Shown in pieces: positions 56,949-64,000 of a stretch of 64,000 bases of DNA. Numbering within the stretch: position 1 is the first letter of the stretch; every line of letters begins with the position of its first letter. A model generated the notes under the pieces. The model did not search any database and was not told the origin of the DNA. It was given only the letters and a program-made list of their open reading frames with translations. The position numbers and the translations under genes are program-made. Source of the stretch: Umezawaea sp049997955 (lineage in GTDB: Bacteria; Actinomycetota; Actinomycetes; Mycobacteriales; Pseudonocardiaceae); contig JAEBDY010000011.1 of assembly GCA_049997955.1 (NCBI GenBank), positions 124,001-188,000 on the forward strand, written 5' to 3'.

Positions 56949-58127
56949 GTGATCGGCTCGGTTCGCGCGGTGGTGGTCGGCGCGGTGCTGTGCGTCGCCG
57001 GGGTGGCGGCCGCGTGCACCGCCCCGCCCGCGCCGCCGTCAGCGGCGTCCTCGACCTCATCCGCGCCTCCGCCGGTCCCGTCCTCGTCGTCGGCGGCTCC
57101 CTCCTCGGAGGCGCCGGCCGCGTCCACCGCGCCGACGCCGGACGGCGGGCCGCTGGACGAGTACCTGACCGGGCTGACCGGGCAGCAGCAGTTCCGCGGC
57201 GCGGTCGAGGTGCGCCGCGGCGCGGACGTGCTGCTGCGCAAGGGTTACGGGCCCGCCGACGTCGAGGCGGGCACGCCGATCACGCCGGACACCAGGTTCG
57301 AGGTCGGATCGCTCACCAAGCAGGTCACCGCGGTGGCCGTGCTGCGGTTGCAGGACCAGGGCAAGCTGCGGGTCGCCGAACCGGTCTGCTCCTACCTGCC
57401 GGGCTGCCCCGCCGACTGGACGTCGATCACCGTCGCGCAACTGCTCGACCACACGTCCGGGCTGTACAACTACACCGACGCGAACGAGGCCGAGGCGGCG
57501 CCGTACGCGGGCCGGGTCGTCGCCCCCGCCGAGCTGATCTCCTACGTGGCGGGCAAACCGCTGGACTTCACGCCGGGAACCCGGTGGAAGTACAACAACT
57601 CCGGGTACGTCCTGCTCGGCGTGCTGATCGAGCGGCTGTCCGGAATGGACTACGGGACGTTCGTGCGGCGCCAGCTGTTCGACGCGCTCGGCATGCGCGA
57701 CACCCGCTACGACGGCGGCGTTCCCCCGCGGGCCAAGGGGTACACGGACTGGACGACCCCCGGCGAGGACCACCCGTCGCTGTACTACGCCGCGGGCGGA
57801 CTCGTGTCGACGACCGGTGACCTGGCGAAGTGGAACGCCTTCCTGCTCAGCGGCAGGCCCGCGCTGCTCACCGCGGACTCGCTGGCCGAGATGCTCAAGC
57901 CGCACGCCCAGGTGCCCGGCACGTCGGTGGGCTACGGGTACGGCGTCGAGGTCCACGACAGCGGCCCGAACCTCACCTACTACCACGGCGGACTGGTCAC
58001 GGGCTTCCGGTGCGCGAACAGCATCCGCCCCGCGTCCGGCCTGTCGGTCACGGTGCTGACCAACCTCACCTCGATCGACCCCGAGGCCGTCGCGTCCCAC
58101 CTCGTGGAGCTGGTCGGCGGCGTCTGA
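56949..58127 (+). CDS. Lipoprotein serine hydrolase, class C beta-lactamase family
   Basis: A ~392-aa exported lipoprotein. The signal ends in the lipobox VAAAC, followed by a ~40-residue Ser/Pro/Ala spacer (SSTSSAPPPVPSSSSAAPSS). The catalytic domain has S-L-T-K (VGSLTKQVTAVAVL), Y-N-N (KYNNSGYVLLG) and YHGG. It is probably a D-Ala-D-Ala carboxypeptidase or esterase on the outer face of the membrane. GTG 56949 is chosen over GTG 56943 because GAAGGGGG sits upstream at workable spacing. Confidence 0.88.
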   Translation: MIGSVRAVVVGAVLCVAGVAAACTAPPAPPSAASSTSSAPPPVPSSSSAAPSSEAPAASTAPTPDGGPLDEYLTGLTGQQQFRGAVEVRRGADVLLRKGYGPADVEAGTPITPDTRFEVGSLTKQVTAVAVLRLQDQGKLRVAEPVCSYLPGCPADWTSITVAQLLDHTSGLYNYTDANEAEAAPYAGRVVAPAELISYVAGKPLDFTPGTRWKYNNSGYVLLGVLIERLSGMDYGTFVRRQLFDALGMRDTRYDGGVPPRAKGYTDWTTPGEDHPSLYYAAGGLVSTTGDLAKWNAFLLSGRPALLTADSLAEMLKPHAQVPGTSVGYGYGVEVHDSGPNLTYYHGGLVTGFRCANSIRPASGLSVTVLTNLTSIDPEAVASHLVELVGGV

Positions 58128-58348
58128 TGACGAATTCCGGGATCACCGCGAACGGCACCGGCTGATCGGTTTGTCGAAAAGCGGGCTCCGGTGACTGTTC
58201 GGGGCCGTTCTCGCTTGTCCGGAATTAGGTGAACAACAGCGTCGATGATGCCCTGGAGTTCGCATACCTGAAACGCGCGAACCGGACTCGAATTCCGGGT
58301 GGACCATTCACGAGGTCGGCTTTCGGGGCAGGGCATTCGGCGTGGAAC

Positions 58349-58388
58349 GCGAAGCGGCCCGCCTCCCGGAGGAGACGGGCCGCTTCGC
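58349..58388. terminator. Terminator of the chitinase gene
   Basis: Perfect 13-bp inverted repeat GCGAAGCGGCCCG / CGGGCCGCTTCGC with a 14-nt loop that itself contains CCTCC-C-GGAGG, 8 bp beyond the chitinase stop codon. It also lies 221 bp downstream of the serine-hydrolase gene on the other strand. Confidence 0.8.
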
Positions 58389-58396
58389 GGACCTCA

Positions 58397-59770
58397 TCAG
58401 GCGGGGAGCCGCCAGACCTGGTTGGCGCCGCCGAAGCAGTCCCAGATCTGCAGCCGGGCGCCGTCGGCCGAGGTGTTGCCCGTCACGTCCAGGCAGCGGC
58501 CCGAGACCGGGTTGCGGAGGGTGCCGTTCGACTGCGCCTGCCAGACCTGCGAGCCGGTCCCGTTGCAGTCCCACAGCTGGATCGGCGTGCCGTTGGCCGT
58601 GCCCGCGCTGGTGACGTCCATGCACTTGCCGAGGGCGCGGACGGTGCTGTCCGTGCCCACCGTCCAGCGCTGGGCCGCGCTGGAGTTGCAGGTGTACAAC
58701 TGGATCGCCGTGCCGTTCGCGGTGCCCGCGGCGGCGATGTCGACGCACTTGGACGCGATACCGGTGATCGGACCGGTCTTGCCCGTGGGCGGCGGCGTGC
58801 CGCCGGTGACCGTGTCGTAGATGGCGCTGACCAGCGAGGTGGCGCCGGTCGTGTCCTGCGACAGCTCCCAGTTCATGATGCCGCCCGCGTTCGCCATGGC
58901 CCACTGGGTCTTGCGCTTGATCGTCGGGATGCCGTTGTAGCACTGCTGCGCGCCGTTGACCGTGGTGCAGTCGCGGTTGGCGTTGGCCGGGTCGCGGGAG
59001 ACCAGGTCGGCGTAGGTGAGGTAGGTCGGCCTGCTGTAGAACGGGACGCCGAGCACCGCCTTGTTCGCGGGGAGGCCGCGGTTCTTCCAGAAGTTGACCG
59101 ACGCCACCGACCAGTCGTAGTTGGCGTGGGGGCTGCCGCCGTCGTAGGCCATGATGTTCAGCCAGTCGACCGCGGCGAAGACCGCGGGCTGGACGCCGTT
59201 GGCGGTGCCGCCCTCGGAGACCACGGCGGCCGTGAGGAGCTTGCCCTGGTTGTGCAGCGCGGTGCTCAGCTGCTGCATCAGCGCCGTGTAGTTGTTGCCG
59301 GACTGGCCCGGATCCGGGTACTCCCAGTCGATGTCGACGCCGTCGAGGTTGTACTGGCTGACGGCGCCCATCACGGCGTTGACGAACGTGGTGCGGCTGC
59401 CCGCGTTGCCCGCGAGGGTCTCGAACGCCGAGTCGTTGCCGTCGTTCCAGCCGCCGATGGCCAGCGAGACCTTGACGCCCGCGGCGTGGCCCTGGTTGAC
59501 CAGCGACGTCAGCTTGCCGGGGTCCGGGACGGCCTGGAGCGTGCCGTTGGAGTTGGGCAGCACGAACGAGTAGTTGATGTGCGTCAACTTGCCGTACTGG
59601 ATGGAGTTGACGTTGCCCGACCAGGACGGCATGTAGCCGACGCTGCGGAAGCCGTTCGGCAGGACCGTGGCCTCGGCCGCCGTGGAGCCGACGGCGGCGA
59701 CCGTGGCCAGTGCGACGCCGATGGCGCTCAGGCGCCTCCGGAGTCGGCTCCCGGACGTGGATGACTGCAT
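58397..59770 (-). CDS. Secreted GH18 chitinase with C-terminal ricin-B lectin (CBM13) domain
   Basis: A 457-aa exported enzyme. The signal peptide is ~34 residues (MQSSTSGSRLRRRLSAIGVA then LATVAAVGSTAAEA). The GH18 barrel has SLAIGGW and the catalytic D-x-x-D-x-D-x-E with Asp143, Asp146, Asp148 and Glu150 (DGVDIDWEYPD). A TPPPTGK linker leads to a three-fold ricin-type trefoil (CVDIAAAGTANGTAIQLYTC, CMDVTSAGTANGTPIQLWDC, CLDVTGNTSADGARLQIWDC). It hydrolyses chitin. Upstream lie a 17-codon ORF and, about 300 bp away, a DasR-like box in an A+T-rich promoter region, so induction by chitin or GlcNAc is likely. Confidence 0.95.
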   Translation of the reverse strand: MQSSTSGSRLRRRLSAIGVALATVAAVGSTAAEATVLPNGFRSVGYMPSWSGNVNSIQYGKLTHINYSFVLPNSNGTLQAVPDPGKLTSLVNQGHAAGVKVSLAIGGWNDGNDSAFETLAGNAGSRTTFVNAVMGAVSQYNLDGVDIDWEYPDPGQSGNNYTALMQQLSTALHNQGKLLTAAVVSEGGTANGVQPAVFAAVDWLNIMAYDGGSPHANYDWSVASVNFWKNRGLPANKAVLGVPFYSRPTYLTYADLVSRDPANANRDCTTVNGAQQCYNGIPTIKRKTQWAMANAGGIMNWELSQDTTGATSLVSAIYDTVTGGTPPPTGKTGPITGIASKCVDIAAAGTANGTAIQLYTCNSSAAQRWTVGTDSTVRALGKCMDVTSAGTANGTPIQLWDCNGTGSQVWQAQSNGTLRNPVSGRCLDVTGNTSADGARLQIWDCFGGANQVWRLPA

Positions 59771-59937
59771 GGACGGCTCGCTTTCAGGATAGGGAGCCCG
59801 GTGCGGCGCGGTGGTTCGCGACGCGTGGTTTCGGGTGTGGCTTGGTTCCCTTGCGGGCGCGGCAGGGTGGCGGCGTCGCACGGGGTCGATGGGTGCCGAA
59901 CGCGCGGTCGTGGCGCGGGACCGGTCGTGGGCGGCGC

Positions 59938-59991
59938 TCAGGCGAGCAGGGGGATCTCCGAATCGTCGAACGCGAGTGCTCGTGTCCTCAT
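59938..59991 (-). CDS. 17-aa ORF in the chitinase leader region
   Basis: On the minus strand ATG 59991 is preceded by AAAGGGGG (59997-60004) with a 5-nt spacer. The product is MRTRALAFDDSEIPLLA, then TGA. It lies between the inferred promoter and the chitinase gene, 167 bp before the chitinase start. It may be a regulatory leader peptide or a small product of its own. The acidic core F-D-D-S-E and hydrophobic tail are not of a family I know. Confidence 0.4.
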   Translation of the reverse strand: MRTRALAFDDSEIPLLA

Positions 59992-60066
59992 CGACACCCC
60001 CTTTCGCTCGGGCTGCAACGGCCGCAGTTTCTGCATGTCTTTATTCAAGTTACGATGTAAGTAATG

Positions 60067-60082
60067 ACTTGTCTAGACCTCG
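60067..60082. promoter_or_regulatory. DasR-like (dre / chitinase-promoter) box upstream of the chitinase
   Basis: ACTTGTCTAGACCTCG matches 13 of 16 positions of the Streptomyces dre consensus ACTGGTCTAGACCACT. It matches 11 of 12 positions of the TGGTC[CT]AGACC[TA] box of chitinase promoters. It sits at the edge of an A+T-rich stretch (60030-60075) that should hold the chitinase promoter. DasR is a GntR repressor released by GlcN-6-P; whether this genome has one is not visible here. Confidence 0.6.
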
Positions 60083-60724
60083 TTTATCCAGGGAGTGGTG
60101 GATCCACTTCGTCGGCGGCGAGTCGAGAGCCCGTCCTGTGCGGGCGGAGCGCATTCGACGGCCGCTCCGCGCGGAAGGCGTGATCTTGACGGCGGAATTC
60201 GTCGCGTGCGCCTGTCGTCGATCGGGGGCGCGCGTGGCCGAGTGCACTGTCTCATGTGGACACTCGGGGTGGGGGTGGGTCGGCCGTGAGTGCCGTTCTT
60301 TCCAGCCGGGCGGGAATCTCCGGACGTGCGGGTCCCTGCTCGGCGTGATCGCGGTCGGGCGGAAGTGCACCCTGGTGGACCAGTCGGTCCGGTTCGGGCA
60401 CGCCCCGTTGTGGGTACCCACGCTCCGTGCAGGGATTTCGGTGGCTCGAGCGCCCCGCTGTGGCGTCGTTATGGCTTTGTTGTAGGGTTGCGCACCTCAA
60501 AGTGTTGGAACTGTGCCGAGTGGTGACGTGGCGGCGCTGTCCGGACCTCGCGCGGGGCCGGTGGCGTTCCCGGTTCGCCGGACGCGAGGTCAGGAGTGAC
60601 CGGAGAGCCACGGGCCGCGGTGCGCGGTGACTGCGGCCCTGCCTTTGCCTCTGCCGGGGAGTGCGTGAGAAGCGCGTCCCCCTACGACTTCCCTCCCCAA
60701 CGCAGTCGGATGACGAGGTGACCC
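60083..60724. other. Intergenic region without convincing gene
   Basis: About 640 bp between the chitinase control region and the GH25 gene. Several open frames exist on both strands but all are Arg/Pro/Ser-rich and lack a ribosome binding site or a recognisable domain. The promoter of the GH25 gene must lie in its right half; I see no clear boxes. Confidence 0.5.
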
Positions 60725-61681
60725 ATGGCCGTAGAGCACTTGATCGACATATCGAGCTACAACGCGGTGAACGACTGGAACGCCGTGCGCGCCAACGGGG
60801 TCGTTGGCGCGAGCATCAAGGTGAGCCAGCAGGTCAACTACCTGAACCCCTTGTGCGGCGCGCAAACCGCGGGCGCCCGCGGCGCGGGGATCGCCCCCGG
60901 TGGTTACCACTTCGGCGATCCCAGGGTGTCCGCCACCGCGCAGGCCCAGTACTTCGTGAACAACGCCAGACCGCACGGTCTGTTCAACGACGAGGCGCTG
61001 GCTCCCATGTACGACGCGGAGAACTGGGAGGGCGGGGGTCTCGTCTGGCCGTCGCCGCGCGTGCTCAACGACCACATCAGGGAGCACATCCGCGTGGTGC
61101 GCGCGGAAACCGGTGTGCAGCGGCACCTGGTGTACGGCTCGCTGTCGTGGTGGCAGAGCCGGTGGATCGACCCGGACGCCTGGGCCGACGAGAACGTGCT
61201 GCTGTGGATCGCCGTCTACAACGGACAGCCGGGCAACCTGCAGGGCTGGTCGCACCCGAACGACGCGCTGCACCAGCACACGTCGAGCGGGATCGTGCCC
61301 GGGATCCCCGGCCCGGTGGACAAGAACGTCACGCTACGGGATCGCACGATCCGCGATCTCATCAACGGAATCGAGGACGACATGCAGCTGACGGACCGGA
61401 TGAAGAACGCCTGGGGCGGCACTCCGACCATGGAGGAGGTGTTCAGGTACATCGACCTCCGCGCCACGGAGGCCGCCGAGGGCACCGCCGCGGCGAACTC
61501 GAAGCTGGACGCCCTGCTCGGTCGAGGGCCGGGCACCCTCAACGACGGCGTGCTGGCGAGGCAGCTGCTCGAACAGGGCCTCTCCGGCCAGCTGGAAACC
61601 CTGCCCGACGACCAGTTCGCCATGCTGGCGAGGGCCGTCGCCGACGACCAGGAGCGCCGGGCGCGCCTGCGCTCGTCCTAG
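60725..61681 (+). CDS. GH25-type lysozyme-like protein (phage-endolysin style), no signal peptide
   Basis: A 318-aa protein. The N-terminal ~190 residues match the GH25 muramidase barrel: LIDISSYNAVNDWNAVRANG with Asp8, GARGAGIAPGGYHFGDP, and the catalytic D-x-E pair Asp97/Glu99 in MYDAEN. A helical C-terminal part (DRMKNAWGGTPTMEEVFRYI, RATEAAEGTAAANSKLDALL) resembles modules seen in actinophage lysins. There is no Sec signal, so export would need lysis or a non-Sec route. It may derive from a phage or a tail-like particle, or be a cytoplasmic protein released on lysis. GAGGTGACCC precedes the ATG. Confidence 0.82.
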   Translation: MAVEHLIDISSYNAVNDWNAVRANGVVGASIKVSQQVNYLNPLCGAQTAGARGAGIAPGGYHFGDPRVSATAQAQYFVNNARPHGLFNDEALAPMYDAENWEGGGLVWPSPRVLNDHIREHIRVVRAETGVQRHLVYGSLSWWQSRWIDPDAWADENVLLWIAVYNGQPGNLQGWSHPNDALHQHTSSGIVPGIPGPVDKNVTLRDRTIRDLINGIEDDMQLTDRMKNAWGGTPTMEEVFRYIDLRATEAAEGTAAANSKLDALLGRGPGTLNDGVLARQLLEQGLSGQLETLPDDQFAMLARAVADDQERRARLRSS

Positions 61682-61694
61682 GACCGTTGTGACG

Positions 61695-61733
61695 CAGGGG
61701 GTTCCGCTCGCACCCGGCGAGCGGAACCCCCTG
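61695..61733. terminator. Very strong bidirectional terminator
   Basis: Perfect 17-bp inverted repeat CAGGGGGTTCCGCTCGC / GCGAGCGGAACCCCCTG with a 5-nt loop between the convergent GH25 (stop 61681) and protease (stop 61744) genes. Confidence 0.9.
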
Positions 61734-61743
61734 CTTCGCGCTG

Positions 61744-62859
61744 CTACGGCATGTAGACGCCGAAGTCGCGGCTGGCCGTGCGGAAGTCCTGGAACCCGAT
61801 GCGGGCGCCCGCCGTGCGGGTCACCGTGCCCTTCGCGATCACGCCGCCCGCCGACGACGGCCCGTACACCGGGCCGCCGCTGTCACCCGGCCGCGCGGCG
61901 GGCTGGCCGTTGAGCTGCTCGCCCTCCACCAGGTCCTCCCGGTCGGCGTAGAAGAACAGCACCTTGATGTTGCACACCGCGTTGCCGGTGGCCTGCGCGC
62001 TCGTGACGCCGGACTGGCACAGGATCTCGTTGGTGTAGACGTCGCCCCAGCCGCGCACGGCCTCCACGGAGTTGCTGTCGCCGCCGCCCACGTACACCTG
62101 GCTCGTCACGTTGCCGGTGGGGATCAGCATGATGTCGTGGTCGGAGTGCTCGGCGCCGACGTTGCCGATGAACTCGCCCGTCGGGTCGGTCACCCGCTGG
62201 CCGGGGTTGCCGCAGTGCGCGGCGGTCAGCAGGAACCGCGCGTCGGCGCCGTTGCGGACCGCGAAGCCCGAGGTGCACGCGGCGTTGCCCAGCACGATGG
62301 TGGCGCCGCCCCTCCACGACGGCCCGTCGTTGCGCCGCGACACCGGCCGCATCGGCTCCTCGTGGACCACGGTGACCGGCACGTCCACGGCCAGCGCGGC
62401 GGTGAACGTCGTCGCGTCGCTCCACGGGTAGGCGCCGAGCACGAGTCCGCTGCCGTTGGCGGGGACCTTCACCGCGTGCACCGGTGAGCCGGGGCCGCGG
62501 TTCGCGTCGACGGACTTCGCCGCCGCCCGCAGTTCGGCGTTGGTGTGCGCGGCGGGGGAGACGCGGACCGGCGCCACCTCGGACGCGCGCTTCACCGCCG
62601 CCGTCACGGAGTCGGGAACGTCGCCCTTCCACCAGAGCTCGACGTGCGCGTCCTCCAGCACGAGGCCCGCGAAACCGCCCGCGTCCTCGGCTTCCGCCTT
62701 GACGATGTCCGCCGCCGCGATCAGCGGCTGCTGCGAGAGCATCCTGGCCTGGACCGGATCGAGTGCCGGGGCGGCCTGCGCCGCCACCGGGGAGCTGATG
62801 AGTGCGGCCGACAGCGCCGCCACCGCCGTGACCGCCCACCGCGTCTGTGTTGCCTTCAC
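61744..62859 (-). CDS. Secreted S1 peptidase, streptogrisin-like, with pro-domain
   Basis: A 371-aa preproenzyme. A ~30-residue signal peptide (TRWAVTAVAALSAALISSPV then AAQAA) leads to an alpha-lytic-protease-type pro-region (to ~ residue 180). The mature chymotrypsin-fold domain has catalytic His215 (LLTAAHC), Asp242 (SDHDIMLI) and Ser327 (RPGDSGGP). Cys195/Cys216 and further cysteines form disulfides. GTG 62859 has AGGAGG with a 7-nt spacer. A DasR-like box lies 55 bp upstream, so expression may be tied to the same signal as the chitinase. Confidence 0.94.
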   Translation of the reverse strand: MKATQTRWAVTAVAALSAALISSPVAAQAAPALDPVQARMLSQQPLIAAADIVKAEAEDAGGFAGLVLEDAHVELWWKGDVPDSVTAAVKRASEVAPVRVSPAAHTNAELRAAAKSVDANRGPGSPVHAVKVPANGSGLVLGAYPWSDATTFTAALAVDVPVTVVHEEPMRPVSRRNDGPSWRGGATIVLGNAACTSGFAVRNGADARFLLTAAHCGNPGQRVTDPTGEFIGNVGAEHSDHDIMLIPTGNVTSQVYVGGGDSNSVEAVRGWGDVYTNEILCQSGVTSAQATGNAVCNIKVLFFYADREDLVEGEQLNGQPAARPGDSGGPVYGPSSAGGVIAKGTVTRTAGARIGFQDFRTASRDFGVYMP

Positions 62860-62913
62860 GCCAAATCCTCCTGGGCTCGTCCTCCTCGACGTGGCGGCGG
62901 AACACTCAGCGTA

Positions 62914-62925
62914 TGGTCCAGACCT
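62914..62925. promoter_or_regulatory. DasR-like / chitinase-promoter box upstream of the protease
   Basis: TGGTCCAGACCT is an exact match to the 12-bp element TGGTC[CT]AGACC[TA] described in Streptomyces chitinase promoters and related to the DasR dre. It lies 55 bp upstream of the streptogrisin-like protease GTG. On the minus strand it overlaps a possible -35/-10 region (TACGCT as -10 near 62910). Confidence 0.6.
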
Positions 62926-63530
62926 GTTATCTGTCATCGACACAACCGGACAAGAAGCGACACCAGCGGACAGTCCGGTGGCCCTCGGCGCGGTCGGGTG
63001 ATCGGCTCGACCGAGTCGAACGGCCGCACCGCGCCGTTGTCCCTCCGCAGTGGACTCCGATCCGGCGGGTGCGGTGAGCGGGACGACCGGCACGCGGGCC
63101 GGATCGGGGCGCGCGGCACCTGGACGCGCGAGGGCGGGACGGTGCGGATCGCCGTGCGGCTCCACCGGACAGGTCCCGCCGGGCCGGGCGGCGTGGTCGA
63201 CCGGTGGTGCGAGCGGGTCACCCGGTCCGTCGGCAGGCCGGTAGTGGTGGTTCGCCACTGCTCGACGACCCCGGCGACGTGGCGCGATCCACGTGGACAT
63301 CGCGTCGCGGAGCGGCAGCGATCCGACGCGGCCGGTGTCCCAACCGGCGGCGATCGTCGTCGCCGAGAGGCCCCGGGGCCCACGTCGCGCAGTTCGGGAA
63401 CCGCTCCCGGGTTGTGGACGGCCTCGGACTCTCGTATCGTTACCCGTGCGAACGGTGTTCGCCGTGAGATTGGTTCGGGTTCAACAGCTAGCTCGGCTGG
63501 TCTCTCTCTGCATTGTGGAGAGGACTTCCC
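62926..63530. other. Intergenic region without convincing gene
   Basis: About 600 bp upstream of the STAS gene. Frames on both strands are Arg/Pro-rich and have no domain or ribosome binding site. Its left edge holds the protease promoter, its right edge the STAS promoter; neither set of boxes is clear. Confidence 0.5.
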
Positions 63531-63920
63531 ATGCCCGAGCACGCTTCCTCCTCGATCACCGTCCCGGTCGACCTCGACGACGTCGAGGTGCTCTCGCTGA
63601 CCGGCGAGATCGACGCCGCGACCGCGAGCGCCGCCAGGGCCAAGACCCTGGCCGCGGTCGACGCCCGCCCTGCCACGCTGGTGCTGGACCTGACCGGTGT
63701 CGACTTCCTGGGCTCCGACGGCATCGGCATCGTGATGGAGACCGCCCAGCGCGCCGAACTGCGCGGCATCCGCTTCGTCGTCGTGGCCGACCGGCGAGTC
63801 GTGCTGCGCCCGCTCCAGGTGACAGGCGTCGCCGTGCGCCTCACCATCCGCCCCGACCTCGCGGGTGCGCTGGCCGACCTGGACAGCCGCGTCCCGGCCG
63901 CCAGGTCCGGCGGTGCCTGA
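63531..63920 (+). CDS. STAS-domain anti-anti-sigma factor (RsbV/SpoIIAA-like)
   Basis: A 129-aa antagonist of an anti-sigma kinase. The STAS fold is seen in VEVLSLTGEIDAATASAARA, TLVLDLTGVDFLGSDGIGIV (phosphorylatable Ser62) and VVADRRVVLRPLQVTGVAVR. Unphosphorylated STAS proteins sequester RsbW-like kinases and free a sigma factor. ATG 63531 has GGAGAGG 8 nt upstream. Its partner is not adjacent; the HATPase-bearing MEDS protein at 9112 is one candidate among the many expected in such a genome. Confidence 0.92.
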   Translation: MPEHASSSITVPVDLDDVEVLSLTGEIDAATASAARAKTLAAVDARPATLVLDLTGVDFLGSDGIGIVMETAQRAELRGIRFVVVADRRVVLRPLQVTGVAVRLTIRPDLAGALADLDSRVPAARSGGA

Positions 63921-64000
63921 CCAACTTCCGTCGGCGGATCCACCGCCATCGGACCGAACGTGGGCGCACCGCGCGTTGAGCAGACAGCGCCGCGACGCCC

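Noticed and set aside
60050..60421. A 123-codon minus-strand frame in the gap upstream of the GH25 gene.
   Set aside because: It has no ribosome binding site and is rich in Pro/Arg/His/Ser; part overlaps the A+T-rich chitinase promoter and the DasR-like box.

Overview
The window is about 72% G+C by eye, uses GTG starts freely and packs genes with 1-4 nt start/stop overlaps. It encodes streptogrisin-type proteases, CBM13-tailed secreted hydrolases, MEDS/HATPase and STAS regulators and a very long fused acyl-CoA carboxylase. This fits a chromosomal segment of a filamentous actinomycete, most likely Pseudonocardiales (Saccharothrix / Actinosynnema / Lentzea-like). The genus is an inference. I see no rRNA, tRNA, CRISPR array or insertion sequence.

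Layout. (1) 1-2400: a hemicellulose-esterase locus, with the 5' end of an acetylxylan-esterase-like gene, a divergent LacI regulator and a secreted SGNH esterase with a ricin-type lectin domain; two near-identical 14-bp sites flank the regulator. (2) 2400-6150: a decaying region with a frameshifted Nudix gene, a 14-codon ORF with a near-perfect Shine-Dalgarno, a conserved actinobacterial protein of unknown function and a multiply frameshifted M14 carboxypeptidase. (3) 6165-10579: a stress-type island (CsbD, FAD/Rieske oxidoreductase, SRPBCC, MEDS-HATPase, PPOX-like protein). (4) 10600-14200: XRE-regulator remnant, serine hydrolase, M19 dipeptidase, short membrane protein. (5) 14201-19684: an 1827-aa biotin carboxylase/BCCP/carboxyltransferase. 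(6) 19749-23179: a carboxymuconolactone-decarboxylase-like protein, a divergent SnoaL-tailed ECF sigma factor with a mirror-image promoter pair between them, and htpG. (7) 23280-30165: two divergent glycosyltransferases, YdcF-type membrane protein, secreted tripeptidyl-aminopeptidase-like hydrolase, acyltransferase.

(8) 30279-36349: two signalling modules. One is a response regulator, histidine kinase and GerMN-like lipoprotein operon resembling MtrA-MtrB-LpqB. The other is a UBP zinc-finger protein divergent from a receiver/thioredoxin-reductase fusion coupled to a cyclic-nucleotide-binding-domain histidine kinase. (9) 36358-41325: a tightly overlapped four-gene operon ending in a TPR protein and a CHAT-family cysteine protease, the best candidate here for an uncharacterised system. 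(10) 41422-48116: two membrane proteins, a short Rho paralogue, and a GH65 phosphorylase with beta-phosphoglucomutase.

(11) 48192-56917: an aromatic meta-cleavage operon (SDR, cupin, C-C hydrolase, extradiol dioxygenase, hydratase, acetaldehyde dehydrogenase, aldolase), a divergent IclR regulator, and a cupin plus flavin monooxygenase. The SDR appears to start at ATC. (12) 56949-64000: serine-hydrolase lipoprotein, GH18 chitinase with a 17-codon leader ORF, GH25 lysozyme-like protein, streptogrisin-like protease and a STAS anti-anti-sigma factor. Sequences resembling the DasR / chitinase-promoter box lie upstream of both the chitinase and the protease.
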